A stretch of DNA of 64,000 bases from DATLGB01 sp963724135 (lineage in GTDB: Bacteria; Actinomycetota; Thermoleophilia; Solirubrobacterales; Solirubrobacteraceae), in contig CAVRTA010000005.1 of the NCBI GenBank assembly GCA_963724135.1, forward strand, positions 434,001 to 498,000. Reading direction: 5' to 3'. This document shows, one piece after another, positions 52,943 to 64,000 of this stretch. A model generated the notes under the pieces. It worked only from the letters and a program-made list of their open reading frames with translations. It was not told the origin of the DNA and ran no database searches. Each line of letters begins with the position of its first letter. Within the stretch, counting starts at the first letter, position 1. The position numbers and the translations under genes were made by a program.

Positions 52943-55507
52943 GGGCCTGCGCAATCGCCGCGCGCGCAGCGTCGAGCGCCTCGGGCAGCTTCGACGGCAT
53001 CGCGACCGCCCGCGCGGGCCATCGTGTCGCGCCCGCCGCCACCGCCGCCGACGATCTGCGCGGCGACCTTGACGAGCTCGCCCGCCTTGACGCCGCGCTC
53101 GACCGCCGCCGGTGTCGCCGCCGCGACCAGGGCCACCCCGCCGTCGCCGGCCGCACCGAGGACGACGACCGCGATCTCGCCGAGCTGGCCGAGGGCCTTG
53201 TCGGCCATCGCGGGCAGCGCCTTCGCGTCGGCCTCGCACGGGCTGCACGAGTCCACGCACCTCGCCGAACTCCTCCGCGCTCTCGACGCCCACCGGCGCC
53301 ACCTTCTGCTGCTTGCGCTGTGCCTTCAGGTCGGCCGCCGCCTTTGCGGCCGCTTCGACCACGCGCTCGGGCCGGGCCTTGAGCGCCGCCGCCGTCTCGA
53401 CCGAGCAGGCGATCGTGGCGACGCAGCAGCGCGACCCCTTCGGCGCCGGTCACGGCCTCGATGCGGCGCACGTTGGCCGCGCTCGAGGACTCGGTGGTGA
53501 TCTTGAAGACGCCGATCTCGGCGGTCGAGCGCACGTGCGTGCCGCCGCACAGCTCGCGCGACCACTCGCCGTCGCCGATGCTGACCATCCGCACGACGTC
53601 GCCGTACTTCTCTCCGAACAGCGCCATCGCGCCGAGCGCGGCGCGCCTCCTCGAGCGTCGTCGTGATCGCGCGCACCGGCCGGTTGGCGAGGATTTCCTC
53701 GTTGACGCGGTCCTCGACCGCGCGCACCTCGTCGGGCGTCAGCGGCGCGCCGTGGGTGAAGTCGAAGCGCAGCTTGTCCGGGCCGACGTAGGAGCCGGCC
53801 TGGCGGACGTGGGCGCCGAGGATCTCGCGCAGTGCGGCGTGCAGCAGGTGGGTGGCGGTGTGGTTGCACTCCGTCGCACGGCGCTCGGGCCCGACGCGTG
53901 CGACCACCCGCGCGCCCTCGGGAAGCGTCCCGTCGAGCACGAGTGCCTGGTCGTCGCCCACGCGGATAACGCCCGTGACCGCGGCGCGACAGCCGCCGTC
54001 GAGGCATTCGATCGTGCCGGTGTCGGAGATCTGCCCGCCGCCCTCGGCGTAGAAGGGAGACTCGGCGAGCTTGGCGTAGCCGTTGGAGACGGCGAGCACC
54101 TCGGTCCGCTGCTCGAGCGTCTCGTAGCCGGTGAACTCCGTCGGCGGCGCGGCCGTCGGCGAAGGCCGCGACACTCTCGCGCGTCTCGTCGCGCGCGCCT
54201 CGCCCGGCGCCATCGCGCGCCCGTGCGCGCTGCTGGCCCATGAGCTCCTCGAAGCCCTGCGCGTCGGTGCCGAGCCCGTGCTCGGCGGCGATCTCGGCGG
54301 TGAGCTCGAACGGGAAGCCGTAGGTGTCGTGCAGCAGGAACGTGTTGTCGGCGCCGATGCCCTCGTGGCCGTTGTCGCGGGCGCGGGCGATCATCTCCGT
54401 CAGCAGGCGCTCGCCCTGCTCGATGCGTGCGGCCGAACGCCTCCTCCTCGCGCGCGAGCCACATGTCGACGGCGTCACGATGCTCGATCAGCTCCGGGTA
54501 GGCGGCGCCCATCTGGTCGCGGACGACGTCGGCGTAGCGCGTCAGGAACGCGCCCTCGATGCCGATCCGGCGGCCCTGGTAGATCGCGCGGCGCATGAGC
54601 TTGCGCAGCACGTAGCCGCGCTCCTCGTTGGACGGGACGACGCCATCGGCGATCAGGAAGCTCATGCCGCGCGTGTGGTCGGCGAGGATGCGCAGTGCGC
54701 GGTCCTGCGGGGTGGCCGCGAGCTCGCGGCCGAGGTCCATCAGCGGCACGAAGAGGTCGGTGTCGAAGACGCAGTCGACGCCCTGCTGGATCAGCGCCTG
54801 GCGCTCGAGCCCGAGGCCGGTGTCGATGTTCTGCGCGGGCAGCGGCGTCAGCCTGCCCTGCTCGTCCTGGTCGAACTGCATGAAGACGAGGTTCCAGTAC
54901 TCCAGGAAGCGCTCGTTGTCGCCGCCCGGCAGGTCCTCCTCCGTCCCCCACTCGAGCCCGCGGTCGAGGTAGAGCTCCGAGCACGGCCCGCACGGGCCGA
55001 CCGGCCCCGCCTGCCAGAAGTTCTCCGAGCTGGGCAGCAGCACGATGCGCTCGCGCGGGACGCCGATCGCCTCCCAGGCGGCGATCGCCTCCTCGTCGGG
55101 GCCGAGCCCGAGACGCTCGTCGCCCTCGTGGACGGTGACCCAGATGTCCTCGGGCTTGAAGCCGAGAGCCCGTTGAGGCTCAGGTCCCAGGCGAACTCGA
55201 CGGCGCCCGCCTTGAAGTAGTCGCCGATCGAGAAGTTGCCGAGCATCTCGAAGCAGGTGAGGTGCCGGGTGGTCGTGCCGACGACCTCGATGTCGACCGT
55301 GCGGAAGCACTTCTGGCAGGTCGTGAGGCGGTGGTGCGGCGGCTGCTCGGTGCCCGCGAAGTATGGCTTGAGCGGCTGCATGCCCGCAGTCGTCAGCAGG
55401 ACGGAGGTGTCCGACGGCGGCGGCACCAGCGAGCCCGACGGCCGGCGCAGGTGGTCGCGCGCCTCGAAGAAGGCCAGGAACGTCTCGCGGATCTCGTCCG
55501 AACGCAC
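52923..55507 (-). CDS. alaS: alanyl-tRNA synthetase, several frame changes
   Basis: About 861 residues after repair, typical for AlaRS. N-terminal class II core: RETFLAFFEARDHLRRPSGS, TTAGMQPLKPYF, CQKCFRTVDIEVVG, ENFWQAGPVGPCGPCSELYL. tRNA-recognition part: NEERGYVLRKLMRRAI. Editing domain: NHTATHLLHAAL and RELCGGTHVRSTAEIGVFKI (zinc/His-Cys site). C-Ala end: GGGGGGRDTMARAGG. Frame changes near 53240, 53280, 53420, 53640, 54150, 54435 and 55170. It leads the alaS-ruvX run. Confidence 0.95.
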
Positions 55508-55532
55508 GGTCCGTACGTTATGGCCCTGGCTT

Positions 55533-56457
55533 CTAGATGGACACGCGGACGAGGCCCTTGCGGCGCACGGTCCTGCCGCGTGGCAGGACCAGCTTCACCT
55601 TGACGCGGATCCGCACGACCTTCAGGCCGCGGGCGCGCGCGAACGTCGGATCGAAGCCGAAGCGGAACTTCCGCCTGCCCCGTGCCTTGGCCCTGCGGGT
55701 GGACCTGAGCTGCCGGATGCCGAGCCGGTCGGCGGTCCTCTTGCCGATCTTGAGGCCGATCACCACCCGGCAGCGGGGCCGGCAGTGGACCTTGATCCGG
55801 TAGCCCCCGCGCCTGCCGCGCCGGGGGATGGTCGCCCGCGCGAAGCGCCGCGGCTTGGTCGGCTTCGGCGTGGGCGTGGCAGTGGGGCGCGGCGTCGGGG
55901 TGCGGATCGGCGTGCGGGTGGCGGTCGGACTCGGTGTCGGCGTGGGGCTCGGCGTCGGCGTCGGGGTCGGTGTCGGTGTGGGGATGACGTATGTGGGAGA
56001 CGGGGACGGGCCCGGTGTCGGCGCGGTTCCGGTGTCGGTTCCGGTGTCGGCGTCGGCGTCGGCGTCGGTTCCGGTCCGTCGGCGTCGGCGTCGGTTCCGG
56101 TGTCGGTGTCGGTGTCGGCGTCGGCGTGGCCACGGTCACCGTCACCGTGTCCGAGCCGCTGTCGAGCACGTCGGTGACGGTGACCTTGGCCTCGAAGACG
56201 CCCGCCGCCGGATACATGTGGCTCACGGTCGGATCGTCCACCGTCTCCTCGGTCGTGCCGTCGCCGTACTCCCACTCGTACAGCACCAGGACGCCGACGT
56301 CGTCGAACGAAGAGGCGTCGAAGTTCACCGTCCCGCCCGGCTCCACCGTCGACGGCTCCGCCACGAGCGTGCCGGTCAATGCCCGCTGCGCCGGAGCCGG
56401 GTGGTGGGCAGGAGCGAAGAGCGCGCCTGCCGCGACAAGGCCGATGAGTCCGTTCAC
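55533..56457 (-). CDS. secreted PKD-domain protein with Thr-Pro repeat, frame changes
   Basis: About 308 residues from a GTG at 56455-56457. Signal peptide (GLIGLVAAGALFAPAHHPAP), one PKD-type Ig domain (TVEPGGTVNFDASSFDDVGV, YEWEYGDGTTEETVDDPTVS), then a long Thr-Pro dipeptide linker encoded by tandem CCGACGC-like hexamers (about 55860-56140) in which the frame shifts at least once near 56010-56090, and a basic C-terminal domain (RVVIGLKIGKRTADRLGIRQ, RVKVKLVLPRGRTVRRKGLV). The basic tail resembles the C-terminal part of the propeller protein at 17123. Surface protein of unknown role, inserted between mnmA and alaS. Confidence 0.65.
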
Positions 56458-56503
56458 GGTTGCAAGTGTGGCGTACGAATGGTCGTTGCGGTCCCGGTGC
56501 CGG

Positions 56504-57880
56504 TCAGGCGATCGTGCCGACGCCGACCACGCTGTCACCGGCATACATCACTGCCGCCTGACCCGGGGCTACTCCTTCGATCGGCTCATGGAGCCGCAGC
56601 TTGAGCGTAGGCGGCGAGCCCTCCACCGAGCAGCCGACGGGGCGCGAGCGGTAGCGCAGCCGCACCGTGTCCGGCGGCCGGTGCAGGACGGCGTCGCGGA
56701 TCGCGACCTCGCGCGTGCCCAGTTCGGCGCGGGGGCCGACATGAACCGTGGAGCCCTCCTTGCGCAGCACGTACAGCGGCTCGCCGGCCGCGATGCGGAT
56801 GCCGCGCCGCTGTCCGACGGTGAAACCCTGCTGGCCGTCGTGGCGCCCGACGATCTCCCCGGCCCTGACGATGTCGCCGGGCGTGTCGGACGCACCGTGC
56901 CGGGCGAGGAACGCTGCACGGCCCGTCCCGGCGAGAAAGCACAGGTCCTGCGACTCGGCCTTGGCCGCAACGGGCAGGCCGGCGTCGGCGGCGAGCCTGC
57001 GCACCTCGGCTTTCGTGAGCTCGCCGAGCGGGAAGCGCAGCCGCGCAAGCGTCTCAGGGGCGACCGCGGCCAGCATGTACGCCTGGTCCTTGGCGGGATC
57101 GGCCGCTGCCCGCAGCAGCCCGTCGTCGCTCTTGCGTGCGTAGTGGCCGGTCGCGAGCGTGGTCGCGCCGAGCCGGTCGGCGAAGTCGAGCATCGCGTCC
57201 AGTCGCACATGCCCGTTGCAGCGCACGCACGGGTTCGGCGTGAGGCCCGGCGGCATGGTCGGCCAGCCAGGGGTCGACCACTCCCGCGCGGAACTCGTCC
57301 CGCAGGTCGAGCGTGAAGTGCGGCATCCCGAGGCCGTGGGCGACGGCCCGGGCCGCGCGCACCGCCGAGGCCGAGCAGCACGACGCCTCGGCGTCGTTCT
57401 CCGGATCGCGCCACAGCTCGACGGTGATCCCGAACGCGTCCGGTCCCACCAGCAGCGCGGCCACGGCCGAGTCGACCCCGCCGCACATCGCCACCGCATG
57501 CACCAAGGGGCCAGGCCACCTGGTGCATCGCGACCGCTGCGCCGAGCGCGGAGTGGAACGCGTCGACCGCGAGCTCCGCCGCGTGCAGCTTGCCGGGCGA
57601 CAGGCCGCCGAGCTCGTCGCTGACCGCCGTCACGGAGACGCGCGCGGCCGTGAGCACGTCCGACCGCCGGCGAGCGACGCCAGCGCGGAGGCGGCCGCCA
57701 GCGTCGCGCCGCAGCCCGACGCCTCCCAGCCCACGCGCACGCGGCCGTCCTGCACCGCGACCGACACCGATACGAGGTCGCCGCACAGGGCGCCGCCGGC
57801 GACCCCGATCTCGCCGTCGGCGAGACCCCGGCCGACCGGGTGCTCCAGGTGTTCGCGGAAGAAGGAAATCGGTCTCGCCC
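56504..57880 (-). CDS. mnmA: IscU-like scaffold domain followed by tRNA 2-thiouridylase MnmA, frame changes
   Basis: Two parts. Upstream (about 57880-57530) is an IscU/SufU-like scaffold: PISFFREHLEHPVGRG, GGALCGDLV (first Cys), ASGCGATLAAASALA (second Cys), but PGKLHAAELAVDAFHSAL where the third Cys should be Ala. Downstream is MnmA: PP-loop AVAMCGGVDSAVAAL, catalytic NPCVRCNGHV and ESQDLCFLAGT, GQQGFTVGQRRGI. MnmA thiolates U34 of tRNA. Frame changes near 57258, 57510 and 57660. No stop separates the two parts in the relevant frames, so they may be fused; separate overlapping genes remain possible. The true start is uncertain (no ATG/GTG in frame near 57880). Confidence 0.78.
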   Translation of the reverse strand, partial: GRDRFPSSANTWSTRSAGVSPTARSGSPAAPCAATSYRCRSRCRTAACAWAGRRRAAARRWRPPPRWRRSPAVGRAHGRARLRDGGQRRARRPVARQAARGGARGRRVPLRARRSGRDAPGGLAPWCMRWRCAAGSTRPWPRCWWDRTRSGSPSSCGAIRRTTPRRRAARPRRCARPGPSPTASGCRTSRSTCGTSSAREWSTPGWPTMPPGLTPNPCVRCNGHVRLDAMLDFADRLGATTLATGHYARKSDDGLLRAAADPAKDQAYMLAAVAPETLARLRFPLGELTKAEVRRLAADAGLPVAAKAESQDLCFLAGTGRAAFLARHGASDTPGDIVRAGEIVGRHDGQQGFTVGQRRGIRIAAGEPLYVLRKEGSTVHVGPRAELGTREVAIRDAVLHRPPDTVRLRYRSRPVGCSVEGSPPTLKLRLHEPIEGVAPGQAAVMYAGDSVVGVGTIA

Positions 57881-57904
57881 TGCGGGCGACGTTACAACGC
57901 AAGA

Positions 57905-57922
57905 GACCCGCTCGCGCGGGCC
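57905..57922 (-). terminator. hairpin terminator upstream of the IscU-like/mnmA unit
   Basis: On the minus strand GGCCCGC-GCGA-GCGGGTC is followed by TCTCTTGCGTTGT. It lies 40 bases past the stop of the gene at 57962. Confidence 0.65.
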
Positions 57923-57961
57923 CCTTACGGCTTGAGAGGAGGGAGTGTGCGGGAGAAGTGG

Positions 57962-59043
57962 TTAGTTGCAGGCGTCCACGCCGACGGCGTTGAGCTCGAG
58001 CAGCGTGCGGTGCTCGAGGCCGTTGTTGCGGGCGTTGATCTGACGGACCTTGACCGTGTCGACGAAGCGCTTGCCGATGGCCGAGGCCTGGATCGCGCGA
58101 CCCGCTGCCATCTCGGACGCCAGGTAGCGGGTGACCAGTCTGGCTGACGCCCTTGTGGGCGGCCGGCACCGGAGCGTTGCGCAGCGTGCCGAGCGACGAG
58201 GACATCGTGGCCACGAGCGCGGCGACGTTGCGGCCGTACTCCGAGGACGAGCTGCTGTCGTTCTCGCCGAGGATCGCCTGGTTGACGATCTGGCGGCACT
58301 CGCGCTGCACGGTCTGCAGGTACTTGACGCGCTTGACCGGGTTGTCGGTCGCGAGCAGGCTGTCGATGATCGCCTGGTTGATGGCGTCTGACGTTCGAGT
58401 AGCCGACCAGCGACTGGGCGCTGCGGTGCGCGGTCGATGACCATCAGCGTCGGCGACTGGGCGACGTCGACGCCCTGCGGCGACCGCGCGGTACTTGGTG
58501 ATCTCGGAGATCGGGACGGCGCGCTTGACGACCTTGCCGTGCGCCGTGTAGGCGCTGCTTGAGGGCCTTGCGGGTGCGGCGGTCGTCGGCGGACTTGCCG
58601 TTGGAGAAGAGGATCGCGACGACCTTGTCGTCCATGCTCTTCTGCAGCCACTTCGGCAGGCTTGGCGAGCGAGGCGTCGGCGGCGGGCGCCTCGGCGCTC
58701 TCGGCGGCGGTCTCAGGCGCGGAGGAAGAAGACGTGCTCGGCGTTCGACTGCGTCGCGGAGGTGGCTCGAACCGGACGAGGAGTTCTGCTTGGCCTCCGT
58801 CTTGGCGGCGACACCCCGGGCGGCCTCGACGGCCTTGCCGAGACGGGTCCCGGCCTTGTTCTCGTCGGTCGCGCTGGCGGTGCTGGGCACCTGTGTGGCG
58901 GCCGGCGTCGTCGCGGTCGTCGTCCCCGCCTCGTCCTTGGGCTTGAGAACGAGCATGTAGGCAGCGCCGAAGATCACGGCGACAGCCAGGGCGATGCGCA
59001 TCGGAGGCGAGATCTGACTCCATGTCCCTTCCGTAATCGGCAC
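57962..59043 (-). CDS. membrane-anchored protein with thioredoxin-like region, many frame changes
   Basis: About 360 residues after repair. ATG at 59041-59043 (MPITEGTWSQISPPMRIALA) leads to one helix (IALAVAVIFGAAYMLVL), a Thr/Ala-rich linker, a region MDDKVVAILFSNGKSADDRR and SPTLMVIDR with thioredoxin-like strand order but no CxxC, and a helical C-terminal domain (LGTLRNAPVPAAHKGVSQ, RYLASEMAAGRAIQASAIGK, NGLEHRTLLELNAVGVDACN). At least six frame changes. I do not recognise the family; the last 150 residues look like an independent four-helix module. Confidence 0.5.
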
Positions 59044-59075
59044 GCGCCCCCGCGTCCCTTAGCAAGTCACCGCTT

Positions 59076-59100
59076 CACAAAAGGGCCCGTCCCTTTTGTG
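59076..59100. repeat. family A hairpin repeat, perfect copy
   Basis: CACAAAAGGG / CCCTTTTGTG, a perfect 10-bp stem with a CCCGT loop, preceded by GCTT. Seen from either strand it has a T-run in the right arm, so it could act as a bidirectional terminator after aspS. Confidence 0.7.
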
Positions 59101-59157
59101 ACGCTGCTCGTTCATCTCTTCGGGCTCGCCCGGCGGCAGCCGGGGAAGCGAGCCACG

Positions 59158-60889
<1,732 letters not shown>

Positions 60890-60893
<4 letters not shown>

Positions 60894-62117
60894 ATCTGGT
60901 TGCCGCGGATGTGGTGCATGACCGTCTCGTAGGGGACGTCGCGCTGCTCGCCGGACTCCATGTCCTTGAGCGCGACGGTCCCGTCCTCGCCCACGAGGGC
61001 AACGTACCGCGCGCCCACCCGGTCGGCCTGCTTGAAGATCCCCTTCGTCGAGCGTCCGGCGAGCTCGAGCCGCGCCGAGTGGCCCGCGCGCCGCGCGTCG
61101 GCGGCGAGCTGGAACGCGAGCGGCTGCGCGCCGGCGACGTAGAGCGTCCACCGGCGGCGGGGCGACCGCGGCCTGCTGCGAGGACATGAGCAGGCGCTCG
61201 ACGCCCGCAGCCCAGCCGCAGCCCGGGGGTCGGCGGGCCGCCGAGCTGCTCGATCAGGCCGTCGTAGCGCCCGCCGCCGCCGACACCCGACTGCGCGCCG
61301 AGCGCGTCGGAGGTGAACTCGAACACCGTCCGCGTGTAGTAGTCCAGGCCGCGCACGAGCGTGGTGTCGACCTCGTAGGCGAGGCCGGTCGCGTCGAGCA
61401 GGGCTCGAACCTGCGCGAAGTGCTCCGCGGTCGTCTGCGCCCAGCCGGTCGAGCAGCCGCGGCGCGTCGCCCATCAGCTCGGGCACGGAGTCGAACGCGC
61501 GCAGCGGGTTGTCCTCGATGCGCTCACGCACCTCCGCGGGCAGGTCGGGCAGGGCGCGCAGGTAGGCCTGAAGCTCGTCCCGGTACTCGGCGCGGGCATC
61601 CGGGGTGCCCAGCGACCCGATCCGCAGCCGCACGCCCTGCGCGCCGAGCGCCTCGAGGAGCTCCGACAGCAGCACGATCAGCTCGGCGTCGACGGCCGGG
61701 TCCTCGGAGCCGATCGACTCCGCCCCGATCTGCCAGAACTGGCGGAAGCGCCCCGCCTGCGGCTGCTCGGCGCGGAAGAACGTCTCGTAGGTACCAGAGC
61801 TTCACCGGCTGCGGGCGCTTGTGCATGCCGTGCTCCATGTAGGCGCGGCAGACGGGCGCGGTCCCCTCGGGACGCAGCGTCAGCGACCGTCCGCCGGCGT
61901 CCTCGAACGTGTACATCTCCTTGCGGACGATGTCGGTCGCCGCGCCGACGCCGCGCGCGAACAGCTCGGTCGCCTCGAACGTCGGCGTCTCGATGCGCTC
62001 GTAGCCCGCGCGCTCGAGGATGCGCTGCACCGTGGCGAGGAGCGCGTCGCGCGCGAGCGCGTCCTCGCCCAGCACGTCGAACGTGCCCTTCGGGACCTGG
62101 ATGCGCTCAGCGGTCAC
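60890..62117 (-). CDS. hisS: histidyl-tRNA synthetase, several frame changes
   Basis: About 409 residues after repair, from a GTG at 62115-62117 (TAERIQVPKGTFDVLGEDAL). Class II motifs: ERIETPTFEATELFARGVG, EMYTFEDAGGRSLTLRPEGT (motif 2), the HisA motif RGLDYYTRTVFEF, and GGGRYDGLIEQLGG. The anticodon domain reads GHSARLELAGRSTKGIFKQA and ends EQRDVPYETVMHHIRGNQI. Frame changes near 61155, 61225, 61450 and 61800. hisS-aspS is a common bacterial order. Confidence 0.94.
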
Positions 62118-62158
62118 GACCAGGGCTCCGTGCGCGACCAGCGGCCCGTAGGGCGGCC

Positions 62159-62232
62159 TGGCAAGGACGCAGGGAGGGTGCAATGGCGGCGCCATTGCCC
62201 CGACCGAGGACGCCGCCAGGCGAAGTCATACG
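62159..62232. repeat. family B intergenic repeat, copy 2
   Basis: GGCAAGGACGCAG, then a 7-bp hairpin (CAATGGC / GCCATTG), then GAGGACGCCGCCAGG. The same blocks in the same order occur at 63319-63377. It lies in the gap between the MBL hydrolase and hisS. Confidence 0.55.
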
Positions 62233-62273
62233 GGCCGACTGGACGCGACCCGGGGTCCTGGTCGTGGCCGCCA

Positions 62274-62909
62274 TCAAACGAGCGACGCCAGGAACGGGTT
62301 GGTCGCGCGCTCGGCGCCGAGCGTGGTGGTGCCCATGTGACCGGGCAGCACCTGCGTGTCGTCGGGCAGGGTCTCGAGCAGCTCGGCGATCGACTGCAGC
62401 AGGCGGTCGTGGTCGCCGCCCGGCAGGTCGGTGCGGCCGATGCTCGACTGGAACAGCACGTCGCCGCTGAACAGGGCGCGCTCGGCCCCGATCGAGAAGG
62501 AGACGTGGCCGGGCGAATGGCCCGGCGTGAAGATGACGTCGATGTCGAAGCCGGCGATCTGGAGCTGCTCGCCGCCTCGCAACAGGTGGTCGGCCTCGTA
62601 GCTCTCGAACGGGCCGAAGCCCGGCCAGGGGACGTAATCGTTGATGTTGGCGAGCACCGCCTGCTCGATCTCCGGGCAGTACACGGGCGCGCCCGTCGCG
62701 CGCGCGAGCGGAGCGACGGCGCCGACGTGGTCGAAGTGCGTGTGCGTGAGCAGGATCGCCTCGATCTCGAGGCCGAGCTCGGTGATGACTCCGATCAGCT
62801 TGTCGGCCTCGTCGCCGGGGTCGACGACGAACGCATTGGCCGAGCCCTCCTGCCGGCCGATGAAGCAGTTCTCCTGCACCGGCCCGACGGTGAACATGCG
62901 GATCTCCAT
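62274..62909 (-). CDS. MBL-fold hydrolase, glyoxalase II-like
   Basis: Protein of 211 residues. Metal motif THTHFDHVGAV (HxHxDH), a later His in FTPGHSPGHVSFSI and an Asp in LFSGDVLFQSSIGRTDLPGG, then LPGHMGTTTLGAER. Size and the short C-terminal half fit the YcbL-like/hydroxyacylglutathione hydrolase-like group in operons with hisS. Possible substrates are thioesters such as S-lactoyl adducts; not provable here. The start overlaps the stop of the small membrane gene by 1 base. Confidence 0.82.
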   Translation of the reverse strand: MEIRMFTVGPVQENCFIGRQEGSANAFVVDPGDEADKLIGVITELGLEIEAILLTHTHFDHVGAVAPLARATGAPVYCPEIEQAVLANINDYVPWPGFGPFESYEADHLLRGGEQLQIAGFDIDVIFTPGHSPGHVSFSIGAERALFSGDVLFQSSIGRTDLPGGDHDRLLQSIAELLETLPDDTQVLPGHMGTTTLGAERATNPFLASLV

Positions 62910-63263
62910 CAGCGGGCCTTCTGCTGCTTGAGCTTGCGGTTGTAGATGAACTTGTCGGTCCAGTACATGACCGGCGTGTACATCACGAACGCGACGGCGC
63001 AGAGGCCCAGCGCCTGGCCGGTCGTGTTGTCCTTGCTGAAGAAGCGGAAGAACAGGAACAGGATCACGACGCCGAACAGGGCCTTGAGCGCGGCGCTCCT
63101 GAGCGTGGGCGGCTTGAGCGGCATGCCGGCGCGGGTCGTGCGGCGCGCGGCTTGCAGGCCGCGGCGACCCGGCGGCCGGCTTGCTCGTGCGCCCGCGCAC
63201 CTCGACCATCCCGGCGGCGTTGCCGCGGTGCTTCGTCCGGCGCTTGCGCTTCGTCTGGGCCAT
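62909..63263 (-). CDS. small basic membrane protein, one frame change
   Basis: About 118 residues after repair. A strongly basic start (MAQTKRKRRTKHRGNAAG, MVEVRGRT) is followed, across a frame change near 63165, by two membrane helices (LFGVVILFLFFRFF; GLCAVAFVMYTPVMYW) and a basic end (KLKQQKAR). Proteins with the TKRKR-KHRGNAAG start and two helices are, as far as I recall, conserved in actinobacteria near hisS-type genes; their role is unknown. Alternatively the two parts are separate genes. Confidence 0.6.
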
Positions 63264-63318
63264 CAGTGGTTCACCTCGTACTCAGCTGGCCGGGATCCCG
63301 GGATGCCGGCGCCGGTTG

Positions 63319-63412
63319 GCAAGGACGCAGTCTTGAAGGGGTGCCATTGGCACATCGAGAGACGAGGACGCCGCCAGCCGGTGATCGGCGCCCGGGAGCA
63401 CGGTCGGGTGGG
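63319..63412. repeat. family B intergenic repeat, copy 3
   Basis: Contains both block sets of the family: GGCAAGGACGCAG, a 5-bp hairpin GTGCC / GGCAC, GAGGACGCCGCCAG as at 62159, and CGGTGATCGGCGCCCGG plus GCACGGTCGGG as at 29351. It fills the gap between the formiminotransferase and the small membrane gene. Confidence 0.6.
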
Positions 63413-63431
63413 TGCGAGGTGAGCCACGAAT

Positions 63432-64000
63432 TCAGTCTATGTAGCGAGCGTCCAGGCCGACCAGCTCGGTTTCGAGGACTAGGGCGTGCGCGGCGACCGC
63501 GGCGGTGAACTGCTCCGGAGTCGTCTCACCCTCGAGGTTGGCGCTGACCTGGACGCGGTCCCCGACCGGCAGCCCCAGCGCGACCACGCCCGGCAGTGCG
63601 CGCACCCGCGCCGCGATCTCCCGGGCGTGCTCCAGCGATGTGTCGACGTACACGTTGAAGGCGGTCAGCGGGGGCCGCGCCGTGACGAGCGTGCGGCCCG
63701 CGGTCGGGTGCGCGTGAAGCGGGCCGAAGTCGGCCGCGCCGGGGTGCTTGCGGACGGCTGCGCGGGCGCGGCCGAGCATCCCGTACAGATGGACGGGCAC
63801 GCCGAGCCGGCCGATCTCGTCCGCCAGCACCAGCGCCAGAGCCACGGCGGCGCCCCGCTCGTCCGGCCGCGTGTAGACGATCGGGGCGACATCCACCGCC
63901 CCCACCCGCGGGTGGACGCCGTGGTGCTCGCGCAGGTCCACGCGCGCGACCGTCGCTCGACCCCCCCGAGCAGGGCCTGCAGATCGGCGCGCATGGTGAC
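63432..64000 (-). CDS. glutamate formimidoyltransferase-like protein, truncated by window end
   Basis: C-terminal 170 residues plus part of the N-terminal domain. VDLREHHGVHPRVGAVDVAP is the family signature around the catalytic/folate-binding region; PPLTAFNVYVDTSLEHAREI begins the C-terminal half. The enzyme moves a formimino group from formiminoglutamate to tetrahydrofolate in histidine breakdown. A frame change near 63955 separates the conserved part from RADLQALLGGV upstream. No cyclodeaminase domain is fused at the C-terminus; the protein stops at 63432. Confidence 0.8.
   Translation of the reverse strand, partial: HHARRSAGPARGGRATVARVDLREHHGVHPRVGAVDVAPIVYTRPDERGAAVALALVLADEIGRLGVPVHLYGMLGRARAAVRKHPGAADFGPLHAHPTAGRTLVTARPPLTAFNVYVDTSLEHAREIAARVRALPGVVALGLPVGDRVQVSANLEGETTPEQFTAAVAAHALVLETELVGLDARYID

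Noticed and set aside
52923..55507. alaS decay or programmed frameshifting
   Set aside because: Seven breaks without slippery-site or pseudoknot pattern in an essential gene are better explained by consensus errors.
55860..56140. Short tandem GGCGTCGG-type repeats resembling a minisatellite or CRISPR-like array
   Set aside because: They encode a Thr-Pro linker in the PKD protein; unit length and spacing are not CRISPR-like and no unique spacers are present.
62118..62273. T-box or other tRNA-sensing leader for hisS
   Set aside because: No specifier stem or T-box consensus; the sequence is explained by the family B repeat.

Overview
The window is bacterial, very GC-rich and almost fully coding, with many GTG/TTG starts and 4-bp start/stop overlaps. 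Gene content and order (alaS-ruvX-mltG-aroE, xseB-ispA-dxs, hisS-aspS, tlyA-nadK-recN-pyrG, a pilus locus without an obvious secretin) suggest a deep-branching actinobacterium, most likely Thermoleophilia/Solirubrobacterales. The taxonomic call is inference; no rRNA gene is present. Nearly all genes lie on the minus strand. I see no phage, IS element, CRISPR array or tRNA.

Layout. 0-9 kb: Nudix hydrolase, M20 peptidase, pyrG, recN, a histidine kinase/response regulator pair, nadK, tlyA. 9.4-15 kb: a GAF-type sensor kinase that lacks its phospho-acceptor His, dxs-ispA-xseB, nusB-efp, then a 740-bp gene-poor stretch. 15.5-22.7 kb: accessory genes (isochorismatase-like hydrolase, two methyltransferases, a secreted beta-propeller, a cupredoxin with a CDF metal exporter, a secreted calcium-repeat protein). 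22.7-47 kb: a large type IV pilus (T4P) locus interleaved with shikimate genes. Reading downward it holds aroE, pilB, a GT-C membrane protein, pilT, pilC, two tandem major pilins preceded by a cyclic-di-GMP-I riboswitch, a first minor-pilin set, pilM, a second minor-pilin set, pilD, pilN-pilO-pilP-like, aroC, fused aroK-aroB and aroQ. 47-64 kb: mltG, a 1,169-residue PAS/coiled-coil/PAS protein, ruvX, alaS, a PKD-domain secreted protein, an IscU-like/MnmA unit, a thioredoxin-like membrane-anchored protein, aspS, hisS, an MBL hydrolase, a small membrane protein and a truncated formiminotransferase.

How it fits together. The pilus locus holds a motor set (PilB, PilT, PilC), a platform (PilM, PilN, PilO, PilP-like), a peptidase (PilD), two pilins and two minor-pilin modules with very large putative tip subunits. 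The riboswitch would tie pilin production directly to cyclic-di-GMP. Intergenic spaces carry at least three families of short hairpin repeats.

Quality caveat. Many essential genes (dxs, aroC, aroKB, pilC, pilT, alaS, mnmA, aspS, hisS) are broken by 1-2 bp frame changes, clustered at about 22.8-26.9, 37.9-42.8 and 53-64 kb, while 28-37.9 and 43-52.9 kb are clean. This looks like uncorrected consensus error rather than gene decay. For such genes the coordinates give the reconstructed span.
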